From the NCBI GenBank assembly GCA_902800045.1, contig CADCCZ010000001.1, positions 1,159,346-1,223,345 of the forward strand: a stretch of DNA of 64,000 nt, read 5' to 3'. The notes below the pieces were generated by a model. The model ran no database searches. It saw only the letters and a list, made by a program, of their open reading frames with translations, and was not told where the DNA came from. Positions 17,384 to 25,157 of this stretch are shown piece after piece. The number at the start of each line of letters is the position of its first letter. Positions within the stretch are counted from its first letter, which is position 1. Source of the DNA: an uncultured Bacteroidia bacterium. Its GTDB lineage: Bacteria; Bacteroidota; Bacteroidia; Bacteroidales; ML635J-15. Made by a program: the position numbers and the translations under genes.

Positions 17384-18037
17384 TTATAAGGTCTTCAATT
17401 TTGCGATTGCCTCAGTTGGATTCTCAGCACCAAACACGGCACTTCCTGCAACTAGTGCATTTGCGCCAGCCTTCACGATTTCGCGATGGTTGTTGGTATC
17501 TACACCGCCGTCCACCTCAATAATAACTTCAGGATTTACGACATCGGCAAGATTCCTGATTTCGGAAATCTTTTTCAAGCTGTTCTTTATGAACGACTGA
17601 CCTCCGAATCCCGGGTTAACCGACATAATAAGTACCAAGTCGATTTCTGGCAAAATATCCTCGAGCAGTTTTACCGAGGTATGCGGATTCACCGATACGC
17701 CAGCCTTCATGCCAGCAGCCTTAATTTCCTGTATTGTACGATGCAGATGCGTACAAGCCTCGTAATGTACGGTAAGAATATCGGCGCCAGCATTCTTGAA
17801 TGCGGTAATATACCTTTCGGGCTGCACAATCATCAAATGCACGTCCAGTGGCTTCTGAGCCAACTTTTTCACGCTTTTTACAACAGGCAAACCAAACGAA
17901 ATGTTTGGTACAAATACGCCATCCATAATATCGAGATGAAACCAGTCGGCCTCACTCCTATTTATCATTTCAATGTCCTTGCCGAGATTGTTGAAATCTG
18001 CCGAAAGCAACGACGGAGAAACTATAATTTTCTTCAT
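17384..18037 (-). CDS. rpe: Ribulose-phosphate 3-epimerase
   Basis: Rpe interconverts ribulose 5-phosphate and xylulose 5-phosphate in the pentose phosphate pathway. The 217-residue protein begins SPSLLSADF and shows the family signatures HLDIMDGVFVPN (metal-binding His and Asp) and VHLMIVQP, with the second catalytic aspartate in EVDGGVD. Full length, TIM-barrel type. It follows the response regulator by 13 bases and precedes the acyltransferase by 4, so it is an inner operon gene. Confidence 0.95.
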   Translation of the reverse strand: MKKIIVSPSLLSADFNNLGKDIEMINRSEADWFHLDIMDGVFVPNISFGLPVVKSVKKLAQKPLDVHLMIVQPERYITAFKNAGADILTVHYEACTHLHRTIQEIKAAGMKAGVSVNPHTSVKLLEDILPEIDLVLIMSVNPGFGGQSFIKNSLKKISEIRNLADVVNPEVIIEVDGGVDTNNHREIVKAGANALVAGSAVFGAENPTEAIAKLKTL

Positions 18038-18050
18038 TACCTATTATCTA

Positions 18051-19211
18051 TTAAAAAACATTTGCATACATTTTTACATCATCGGCAGAAATCTCCTCAC
18101 CACATAGAATGACAAGTCGTTCGATGACATTCTTGAGTTCGCGTACATTTCCTCGCCAATTTATCTTTTTCAATTCCTCGATTGCAGCAGGCGAAATCTT
18201 CTTTGTCGGGAAATTCTGTTCCTCGCAGCAAGTCTTGATAAAATCGTCGACCAGCAACGGAATATCGTCGGTGCGCTCGTTGAGCGAAGGCATGTGTATG
18301 ATGATTACACTCAACCTATGGTACAAGTCCTCACGGAAATTGTTTTTCTCGATTTCTTCGCGCAGATTCTTGTTTGTCGCGGCAATAACCCTAACATTTA
18401 CAGTAACATCCTTGTCGCTGCCAATGCGTGTAATACGATTTTCCTGCAAAGCCCTAAGCACCTTTGCCTGAGCAGCGAGGCTCATGTCGCCGATTTCGTC
18501 GAGGAACAAAGTACCGCCGTCGGCCTGTTCGAACTTGCCAGCTTTGTCTTTTACAGCACCTGTAAACGAGCCTTTCATGTGACCGAAAAGTTCACTTTCG
18601 ATAAGTTCGGAAGGAATTGCAGCGCAGTTAACCTCGACAAACGGAGCCGAAGCACGGTTGCTTTTTTCGTGAATCCAGTGAGCGACAGCCTCCTTGCCAG
18701 TTCCGTTGCTTCCAGTTATAAGCACTCTGGCGTCGGTTGGTGCAACACGGTCGATAAGTTCCTTGACTTTAAGCATTCCTGGAGTTTCTCCAATCATCTT
18801 GTATTTGGAATTTACCTTTTTCTTAAGGTTCTTAGTCTCTACGACCAAATTCGACCTGTCGAGAGCATTGCGGAGAGTTACCAGCAAGCGATTCAAATCC
18901 AAAGGCTTCTGAATGTAGTCGAAAGCACCTTTCTTTATTGATTCCACAGCTGTATCCACATCGCCATGACCCGAAATCATGACGATAGGAGTTTCGGGTG
19001 AATTCTCGTGCAGTTTTTCAAGCACTTCGATACCATCCATCTTTGGCATCTTAATATCGCAGAACACAGCATCGAACTTTGTTCCAGATGCCATTGTAAA
19101 GCCCTGTTCGCCGTCCTCGGCCACCTCAACCTTATGACCCTCAAGTCCTAGTATATCCTTCAGCGTATTTCTGATGCTACGCTCATCATCGATGACAAGA
19201 ATTTTAGCCAT
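18051..19211 (-). CDS. Sigma-54-type response regulator without DNA-binding domain
   Basis: The 386-residue protein has a receiver domain with phosphoacceptor Asp52 (CDIKMPKMDG), then an AAA+ sigma-54 activator domain: Walker A GSNGTGKE at 167-174, the sigma-54 contact loop GSFTGA at 214-219 (a variant of GAFTGA), and Walker B LFLDE at 235-239. The protein stops soon after the NVRELKN helix and lacks the Fis-type helix-turn-helix usual in NtrC. It may act from solution on sigma-54 holoenzyme or depend on a partner. No histidine kinase is adjacent. A TATCTTTG box at 19236-19243 makes it first in the operon with rpe, the acyltransferase and the MBL gene. Confidence 0.9.
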   Translation of the reverse strand: MAKILVIDDERSIRNTLKDILGLEGHKVEVAEDGEQGFTMASGTKFDAVFCDIKMPKMDGIEVLEKLHENSPETPIVMISGHGDVDTAVESIKKGAFDYIQKPLDLNRLLVTLRNALDRSNLVVETKNLKKKVNSKYKMIGETPGMLKVKELIDRVAPTDARVLITGSNGTGKEAVAHWIHEKSNRASAPFVEVNCAAIPSELIESELFGHMKGSFTGAVKDKAGKFEQADGGTLFLDEIGDMSLAAQAKVLRALQENRITRIGSDKDVTVNVRVIAATNKNLREEIEKNNFREDLYHRLSVIIIHMPSLNERTDDIPLLVDDFIKTCCEEQNFPTKKISPAAIEELKKINWRGNVRELKNVIERLVILCGEEISADDVKMYANVF

Positions 19212-19235
19212 TTTCGATTAAATTTCAATTTTTTG

Positions 19236-19243
19236 CAAAGATA
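19236..19243 (-). promoter_or_regulatory. Promoter for the response regulator-rpe operon
   Basis: Minus strand TATCTTTG (TAnnTTTG) lies 24 bases before the ATG at 19211. Confidence 0.6.
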
Positions 19244-19291
19244 ATCTTTTTTAAGTGAAAACAACTCACATTTCTGCAGACACAAAGAATA

Positions 19292-19317
19292 AAAAAGGGG
19301 AAGCAAAGCCTCCCCTT
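19292..19317 (-). terminator. Terminator of the EF-G2 gene
   Basis: On the minus strand AGGGGA and TCCCCT arms with an inner GC pair around TTT are followed by six T. It lies between the EF-G2 stop and the response regulator promoter. Confidence 0.8.
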
Positions 19318-19339
19318 GGGTTGTATGAAAAATTCTCTT

Positions 19340-21493
19340 TTAGTCTTCTTCCTGCTTGTTTGCTTCGTATTCCTTGAGCAATGCATCCTGTACATCGGGT
19401 GGAACCTGCTGGTATTCAGCAAAGCTCATGCTGTACATTGCACGACCTCCGGTATTTGCGCGAAGTGAAGTCGAGAAAGTTGCCATTTCGGCCAGAGGAA
19501 CGCGAGCGGTGATCTTCTGGAATCCCTTTTCGCTCGACATACCCTGAACGATAGCACGACGACCGTTCAAGTCGCTGATTACATCACCCATTCTGTCGCC
19601 TGGAACGAGAACTTCGAGGTCGTAAACAGGTTCCATGATCTTCGGACCAGCGAGCTTAAATGCCTGGCTGAATGCATTACGAGCAGCGATGATGAATGCG
19701 ATTTCCTTTGAATCAACCGGGTGCATCTTACCGTCGTAAACGAATACTCTGATGTCGCGAGCGTAAGAACCAGTCAAAGGACCTTCTTCCATCTTCTGCA
19801 TCAAACCCTTCTTGATTGCGGGCATGAAGCTAGCATCGATAGCACCACCGACAACGCAGTTATAGAATTCAAGGCGACCACCCCACTTCAGAGGAATTTC
19901 TTCCTTAGCCTTGATGGTCATAACCTGTTCCTTGCCGTCGATCTTGAACTTACCAGTTGTGTCAACACCTTCAACGATAGGTTCAATAAGAAGTGCAACT
20001 TCACCGAACTGACCTGCACCACCCGACTGCTTCTTGTGACGGTAGGTTGCGCTAGCCACCTTAGTGATAGTTTCGCGGTATTCAATTCTTGGCTTGTCGA
20101 ACTGAGCAGCAATCTTGTAAACATTGTCGAGGTGCCACTTCATGATGTTGATGTGGTATTCGCCCTGACCCATAACGATGAGCTGACGCAATTCGATATT
20201 GTTTTCAGAAAGCAAAGTAGGATCTTCGTCCTTCATGCTATTGATAGCAGCGATGAGCTTTTCTGATTCGCTTTCGTTAACAGCCTTAACAGCAACTCTG
20301 TACTTGTATGCAGGATATTCGATAGCTGGAATTTCGTTGTCTTCGCCTATTGCAACAAGAGTCTGTCCGTACTTTGTGCCTTTCAGCTTAACGGTAGCAC
20401 CTATATCACCTGCTACGAGCTGGTCAACCTTGTTCTTGGTCTTACCTGCGCAAGCGTAGATAGCCGAAAGTCTTTCCTTGGTGTTGGTTTTCGGGTTGTA
20501 GAGGTCGATACCTTCGGTAATGGTACCGCTGAGAACCTTGAAGTAGCAAATTTCACCGATATGTTCTTCGGTCGAAGTCTTGAATACGTAAAGAACTGGC
20601 TTAGCGCTTGAATCGCACTTGATTTCGCGGCCTTCGGTATCCTTTACCGGTGCCATCTTATCTGGTGATGGAGCAACGTCGGCGATGAATTCCATAAGTC
20701 TCTTAACGCCAAGGTCGGTGCGTGCGTTAACGCAGAAAATCGGGAAAATACCTCTTGCAGGGAGACCCTTTACGATACCCTTCATCATTTCTTCTTCGGT
20801 AAGGGTGTCGTTTGTGAAGAATATGTCCATGAGTTCTTCGTCAGCTTCAGCAGCGATTTCGATGATCTGGCTCTTGTATTCCTGTGCCTTTTCTTCGTAT
20901 TCTGCTGGGATGTCCTTAACCTCAACGTTGTTGCCGTTCATTGTGTACATCTTGTGAGTGATGACATCGATGAAAGAAGTGCAACCAACACCTGGGTTAA
21001 CTGGGAATTGAGCGACTACTGCGTTCTGACCGAAAGCCTCGCGGATAGTTTCGATAGTGTGATCGAAATTAGTCTTTTCGTGGTCGAGCTGGTTGAGAGC
21101 GATAATCATTGGCTTACCTGCCTGTTCGAGGTAACGACCGTGGATTTCGGTACCAACTTCAACGCCGTTCTGAGCGTTTACAACCATTACTGCTATATCT
21201 GTAGCGAACAAAGAAGAAACTACGCCGCCGATAAAATCGTCCATACCTGGGCAATCGAGAATGTTGAACTTAGTGTTTCCGAGTTCAGCATACATTACGG
21301 TTGAATAAAGCGAGTTGCCGTTTTCCTGCTCGATAAGTCTGTAGTCGGAAACGGTGTTCTTGCTGGCGATGTCGCCCTTACGGGTGATTACACCACCAAC
21401 CTGCAACATACTTTCAGCCAAAGTCGTTTTTCCTGCACCAGAATTACCGACCAGCGAAATGTTTCTAATTTGTTGGGTTTGATAATTTTTCAT
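19340..21493 (-). CDS. fusA2: EF-G paralogue (EF-G2 type) with altered GTPase motifs
   Basis: The 717-residue protein aligns over its full length with elongation factor G: a GTPase domain with P-loop GNSGAGKT (16-23), then domains II to V. Two GTPase motifs differ from classical EF-G. The switch II DTPGH is DCPGM (80-84), replacing the histidine needed for fast GTP hydrolysis, and the NKMD guanine motif is NQLD (134-137). From family knowledge, a second EF-G of Bacteroides thetaiotaomicron promotes translocation without GTP hydrolysis and supports growth under carbon limitation; this protein is a likely counterpart. A promoter lies at 21544-21551 with a TTG element 20 bases upstream. The gene is alone in its unit. 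Confidence 0.9.
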   Translation of the reverse strand: MKNYQTQQIRNISLVGNSGAGKTTLAESMLQVGGVITRKGDIASKNTVSDYRLIEQENGNSLYSTVMYAELGNTKFNILDCPGMDDFIGGVVSSLFATDIAVMVVNAQNGVEVGTEIHGRYLEQAGKPMIIALNQLDHEKTNFDHTIETIREAFGQNAVVAQFPVNPGVGCTSFIDVITHKMYTMNGNNVEVKDIPAEYEEKAQEYKSQIIEIAAEADEELMDIFFTNDTLTEEEMMKGIVKGLPARGIFPIFCVNARTDLGVKRLMEFIADVAPSPDKMAPVKDTEGREIKCDSSAKPVLYVFKTSTEEHIGEICYFKVLSGTITEGIDLYNPKTNTKERLSAIYACAGKTKNKVDQLVAGDIGATVKLKGTKYGQTLVAIGEDNEIPAIEYPAYKYRVAVKAVNESESEKLIAAINSMKDEDPTLLSENNIELRQLIVMGQGEYHINIMKWHLDNVYKIAAQFDKPRIEYRETITKVASATYRHKKQSGGAGQFGEVALLIEPIVEGVDTTGKFKIDGKEQVMTIKAKEEIPLKWGGRLEFYNCVVGGAIDASFMPAIKKGLMQKMEEGPLTGSYARDIRVFVYDGKMHPVDSKEIAFIIAARNAFSQAFKLAGPKIMEPVYDLEVLVPGDRMGDVISDLNGRRAIVQGMSSEKGFQKITARVPLAEMATFSTSLRANTGGRAMYSMSFAEYQQVPPDVQDALLKEYEANKQEED

Positions 21494-21543
21494 ACAATTT
21501 CTTTACTTTTTATTAATGAATATATTTTCTAAATTTTGGAGCG

Positions 21544-21551
21544 CAAAGTTA
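21544..21551 (-). promoter_or_regulatory. Promoter for the EF-G2 gene
   Basis: Minus strand TAACTTTG, with TTG (complement of 21572-21574) 20 bases upstream as -33 element. It starts 51 bases before the ATG, leaving a leader of about 45 bases. Confidence 0.65.
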
Positions 21552-21636
21552 AATATAAATAATTGATAATACAAGGGAATAATTAAGATAATTTGAAGAT
21601 TTGAAAATTTGAAGATTCAAGGATTTCCATCAATAC

Positions 21637-21674
21637 AAAAAACGTCCCCGCGCCTTAGCACGAGAACGTTTTTT
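21637..21674. terminator. Bidirectional terminator between EF-G2 and the DUF3078 gene
   Basis: AAAAAACGT and ACGTTTTTT pair around a partly paired GC-rich loop. A/T runs on both sides allow use from either strand; it ends the DUF3078 transcript. Confidence 0.7.
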
Positions 21675-21699
21675 AATTTTTTGATATTAGATTCAGGAA

Positions 21700-22674
21700 T
21701 TAGAACTTATATGTAAATCCAAAACCTAGTAATTCCTTGAACTGCAATCTCTTTCCTAATCCTTCGTAAACGCCGTCGCCATCGCGGTCAACAGGAACGT
21801 CGATATCGTCGTCGTATGCGAGAGTTATGCTAAGGTTAGCCGAGAACCAGTTGCTCAACTTGATGGTTAGCAAGTTTTCCCAGTTCATATCGACATTCTG
21901 AGCCTTTGTGATATAGTTGGAGAATAAGTCGAGCTTCGAATTATAAGTGAATACCTTCCAGAAATCGATCTTGAACTGTGCCTTTACGTATCCACCGAAT
22001 TCAGGACGGAACTTCTTACCAGGACTCAACATCACACCATTATCATCGAATACAGCACCTTCAACACCGTATGCGCCTGCTGTCGAGAGTGCCGAATCGA
22101 GAACGAACGTCATCCTGCCCGACAACGGAGCGATGAAGAGAGAGAACGTAACGTTCGGATGTTTTTCGAAAGTAGGCTTGAAGTCCATACCAAGAGCTAT
22201 GTTCAAGTATGCTGGCGACATCCACGATGAAATTCTTGTTGAGTCGGTTATCGACTTGTAACCATCGGCGAACTGAGTCTTGAATCCAACCAATGCCGAA
22301 TAGTACCAGTACTTGAATGCGTAACGTCCGTACTTCGATGCAAAGTCAATCTTATCGTCGGTCTTGTAGAAAAGCACCTGTGTTTTCTTCGAGCCTTGAC
22401 GCATCATACCGTAGCCCAAATCCAAAGTGTTATCCCATGTAGTCTTGTCCTTTGCATAGTTGGCAAAAGCATTGAAGAACATATTTCCAGAAATCGACGG
22501 TTCACCACCACCAGCCCAGTTGCGGAACGACACTTGCGAGAAATTCAACGAAGCGGCACCGCCAAGCTTCCAGTTCTCATTCTTTTTCTTTGCTGACGAA
22601 TCGGCTGCCTCCTGGGCAAACACCAATGTACCGCTCAACAATACTGATAATAATACTAGTAAAAACTTCTTCAT
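21700..22674 (-). CDS. DUF3078 domain-containing outer-membrane protein
   Basis: The 324-residue protein has a signal peptide (MKKFLLVLLSVLLSGTLVFAQ) and the DUF3078 hallmarks NWKLGGAASLNFSQVSFRNWAGGGE and DNTLDLGYGMMRQG. The remainder alternates beta strands and ends in an aromatic strand GFGFTYKF, typical of an outer-membrane barrel. Function of the family is unknown. The ATG at 22674 starts the signal peptide; a TTG six bases upstream is less likely. It follows the MscS gene by ten bases, so the two form an operon. Confidence 0.88.
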   Translation of the reverse strand: MKKFLLVLLSVLLSGTLVFAQEAADSSAKKKNENWKLGGAASLNFSQVSFRNWAGGGEPSISGNMFFNAFANYAKDKTTWDNTLDLGYGMMRQGSKKTQVLFYKTDDKIDFASKYGRYAFKYWYYSALVGFKTQFADGYKSITDSTRISSWMSPAYLNIALGMDFKPTFEKHPNVTFSLFIAPLSGRMTFVLDSALSTAGAYGVEGAVFDDNGVMLSPGKKFRPEFGGYVKAQFKIDFWKVFTYNSKLDLFSNYITKAQNVDMNWENLLTIKLSNWFSANLSITLAYDDDIDVPVDRDGDGVYEGLGKRLQFKELLGFGFTYKF

Positions 22675-22684
22675 AATCAATTAT

Positions 22685-23629
22685 TTATTTATTATTTTCT
22701 TTTATATGAACATCCATTTGCGGGAACGGGAACGAAATGCCTTCCTCGTTAAACTTAGCATATACAGTGTTGTAAAAGTCGAAATACACGTCCCAATAGT
22801 CGGGAGAATTGACCCATACCCTAACAACAATGTCAACCGAAGAATCGGACAATGAGGTAATAGACACGAAAATCTCAGGATCTTTCAAAACCCTGCTGTC
22901 GGCATTAAGTATGCGCATTATCGACTCCTTGGCCACATTGAAATCGGTTCCGTACGACACGCCAACGGTCCAATCGACCCTACGTATAGGCTGCTTCGAG
23001 TAATTTGTAAGCGTATTTGTTGCAAGCGAACCATTGGGTACAATTATAGTCTTGTTGTCAACAGTAGTTATAATGGTATTGAAAATCTGTATTTCCTTAA
23101 CAACACCTGCCACGCCATTAGCTTCAATATAGTCATCGACCTTGTATGGTTTGAATATCAATATCATAACTCCGCTTGCAAAGTTCGACAAGGTACCCTG
23201 CAATGCCATACCAACGGCAATACCTGCAGCACCCAACACTGCGATGAACGATGTCATCTGAATGCCGACCATTCCCATCACACTGATGATAATCATTATC
23301 TTCAGGGCAATGTTTGCAAGGCTCGAAACGAATGATATAAGTCCCGGGTCGGAATTCTTGCGAACCATCATTTTGCGCAAAGCCTTTACTATAAGCTTTG
23401 ACACCCAGAAACCTATGAAAAGGAAAGCCAAGGCTCCTAAAAGCGAGACACAGAATGACAAACCATTAGTAGTTAACCAGTCTGTAGCGGAATCGAACCA
23501 CGAAATGCTTTGACTTACAATTTCTTGTGGACTCTTGGGATCAATCGTGATCATCTTTTCGCCCACTTCCTTTACGGTATCGGAAACTGTCGTATCGGCC
23601 TGTGCCAGTAATATGTCTGTTTGTATCAT
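22685..23629 (-). CDS. Small-conductance mechanosensitive ion channel (MscS family)
   Basis: MscS channels open on membrane tension and release solutes during osmotic downshock. The 314-residue protein has three membrane helices (about 55-80, 92-120 and 128-160), the last being the glycine/alanine-rich pore helix ([16 protein letters not shown]), then the cytoplasmic beta domain with [14 protein letters not shown] and the IIVPNGSL motif. The periplasmic start (about 1-45) carries a stretch of polar residues. The ATG at 23629 was chosen over a start nine codons upstream, because that one falls close to the promoter box at 23654-23661. Confidence 0.92.
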   Translation of the reverse strand: MIQTDILLAQADTTVSDTVKEVGEKMITIDPKSPQEIVSQSISWFDSATDWLTTNGLSFCVSLLGALAFLFIGFWVSKLIVKALRKMMVRKNSDPGLISFVSSLANIALKIMIIISVMGMVGIQMTSFIAVLGAAGIAVGMALQGTLSNFASGVMILIFKPYKVDDYIEANGVAGVVKEIQIFNTIITTVDNKTIIVPNGSLATNTLTNYSKQPIRRVDWTVGVSYGTDFNVAKESIMRILNADSRVLKDPEIFVSITSLSDSSVDIVVRVWVNSPDYWDVYFDFYNTVYAKFNEEGISFPFPQMDVHIKENNK

Positions 23630-23653
23630 TTGATAAATATCGAAAAAACAGCA

Positions 23654-23661
23654 CAAAGGTA
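23654..23661 (-). promoter_or_regulatory. Promoter for the MscS-DUF3078 unit
   Basis: Minus strand TACCTTTG (TAnnTTTG), 24 bases before the ATG at 23629. Confidence 0.55.
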
Positions 23662-23767
23662 AAACTAATTTACGATTTTAGATTTACGATTTATGATTTT
23701 TTTACGTATCAATTATTTTCTGCCGACTAACATTTTTTATTTAGGTCTTTTGTATTACAAATATTCT

Positions 23768-23775
23768 TATCTTTG
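23768..23775 (+). promoter_or_regulatory. Promoter for fructose-bisphosphate aldolase
   Basis: TATCTTTG (TAnnTTTG) with TTTG at 23749-23752 upstream, a slightly short spacing of 15. Leader of about 42 bases to the ATG at 23824. Confidence 0.55.
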
Positions 23776-23823
23776 TGGAAAATTAAAAACAAAAAAACGT
23801 AACTAAAAACAATAAAATTTATT

Positions 23824-24825
23824 ATGGTAAGCTATAAGGAATTAGGTCTTGTCAACACCGTTGAGATGTTCAAGAAAGCAGTTGCCGGCGGATATGCAAT
23901 CCCCGCATTCAACTTCAACAACATGGAACAGATGCAGGCTATCATTCAGGCTTGTGCAGAAACAAAGTCGCCAGTTATCCTTCAGGTTTCGAGCGGAGCA
24001 CGCAAGTACGCCAACCAGACTATCTTGAGATACATGGCTGAAGGCGCTGTACAGTATGCAAAGGAACTCGGCTGGGAACACCCGCAGATTTGCCTCCACC
24101 TCGACCATGGCGATACATTCGAATTGTGCAAGAGCTGCGTCGATATGGGATTCTCATCTGTTATGATTGATGCTTCGTCGTTGCCTTTCGAGGAAAACAT
24201 AAAGCTCACAAAGCAGGTTGTTGAATATGCACACAAGTACGATGTTACTGTAGAAGCAGAACTTGGCGTCTTGGCAGGTGTTGAAGACGAGGTATCGGCA
24301 GAAGAATCGCACTACACAAAGCCCGAAGAAGTAATCGAATTTGCAACCCGCAGCGGATGCGACTCGTTGGCAATATCGATTGGTACATCGCATGGTGCAT
24401 ACAAGTTCAAACCGGAGCAGTGCAAGGTTGACCCGGCAACAGGACGTCTTGTTCCGCCTCCACTGGCATTCGATGTTCTTCACGAAATCGAAAAGAAACT
24501 CCCAGGATTCCCGATCGTATTGCATGGATCATCGTCGGTTCCACAGGAAGAAGTTGACACCATTAATAAATATGGCGGTGCATTGAAGGCTGCAGTTGGT
24601 ATTCCGGAGGAACAGCTCCGCGAAGCTGCAAAGTCGGCTGTTTGCAAAATCAACATCGACTCCGACAGCCGTCTGGCAATGACCGCTGCAATCCGCAAGG
24701 TATTTGCAGAAAAGCCCGCTGAATTCGACCCAAGAAAGTATTTAGGTCCAGCTCGCGACAGCATGAAGAAGCTTTACATGCACAAGATCATCAACGTTCT
24801 TGGCAGCGCAGGCAAGGCTGAATAA
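23824..24825 (+). CDS. fba: Class II fructose-bisphosphate aldolase
   Basis: This zinc enzyme of glycolysis and gluconeogenesis splits fructose 1,6-bisphosphate into dihydroxyacetone phosphate and glyceraldehyde 3-phosphate. The 333-residue protein has AFNFNNMEQ at the N-terminus, the catalytic Asp94 and zinc ligand His95 in HLDHGD, the AELG glutamate, and the substrate loops GTSHGAYKF and VLHGSSS. Length and signature suggest the class IIB group common in Bacteroidota. It is a single-gene unit with its own promoter (23768-23775) and a strong terminator at 24846-24878. Confidence 0.95.
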   Translation: MVSYKELGLVNTVEMFKKAVAGGYAIPAFNFNNMEQMQAIIQACAETKSPVILQVSSGARKYANQTILRYMAEGAVQYAKELGWEHPQICLHLDHGDTFELCKSCVDMGFSSVMIDASSLPFEENIKLTKQVVEYAHKYDVTVEAELGVLAGVEDEVSAEESHYTKPEEVIEFATRSGCDSLAISIGTSHGAYKFKPEQCKVDPATGRLVPPPLAFDVLHEIEKKLPGFPIVLHGSSSVPQEEVDTINKYGGALKAAVGIPEEQLREAAKSAVCKINIDSDSRLAMTAAIRKVFAEKPAEFDPRKYLGPARDSMKKLYMHKIINVLGSAGKAE

Positions 24826-24845
24826 CAAAATGTATTAACTTTTGA

Positions 24846-24878
24846 CAAGGCTGTCTAATGGCAGCCTTGTTTTTTTTT
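24846..24878 (+). terminator. Terminator of the aldolase gene
   Basis: CAAGGCTG (24846-24853) pairs with CAGCCTTG (24862-24869), followed by nine or more T. Confidence 0.9.
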
Positions 24879-24883
24879 ACATT

Positions 24884-24955
24884 GCTGCGTACCTACGGCA
24901 CGCCTCTATGCTTTCTTACGTAAATACTACAGAACCTCGACCCCTAACGGGGTCG
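24884..24955. repeat. Interspersed repeat with GCTGCGTACCT block and CCCTAACGGG hairpin (copy 1)
   Basis: The block GCTGCGTACCT-ACGGCACGCCTC (24884-24906) recurs at 53470-53493 with one inserted base. Both copies are followed 30 to 35 bases later by a hairpin with loop TAAC: CGACCCC/GGGGTCG here (24938-24955), GTCCC/GGGAC in the other. The rest of the 332-bp gap between the aldolase gene and the giant gene (24956-25103) shows nothing I recognise. Confidence 0.65.
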
Positions 24956-25103
24956 CATTTTTCACAACAGATGCAATCTTATCTTCCCCAACATGTCAAA
25001 AAAAGCAGGCAACCAACTCGATTTATAACGTTAAATAAAACTATTCACAAACAGATTTTTAGGGAGCGCACAATACAGACATTCTTGAAATAGGACAAAA
25101 AAT

Positions 25104-25132
25104 AAGGCGAACCTTTTGGGGAGGTTCGCCTT
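25104..25132 (-). terminator. Terminator of the first giant gene
   Basis: AAGGCGAACC (25104-25113) pairs perfectly with GGTTCGCCTT (25123-25132). T runs exist on the minus-strand side, so it ends leftward transcription of the giant gene. Confidence 0.85.
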
Positions 25133-25157
25133 AAAAATGATAGTAGAGTATATTAAT

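Noticed and set aside
24842..25093. 83-codon ORF after the aldolase gene
   Set aside because: It begins inside the terminator and runs through an interspersed repeat, with no credible protein features.
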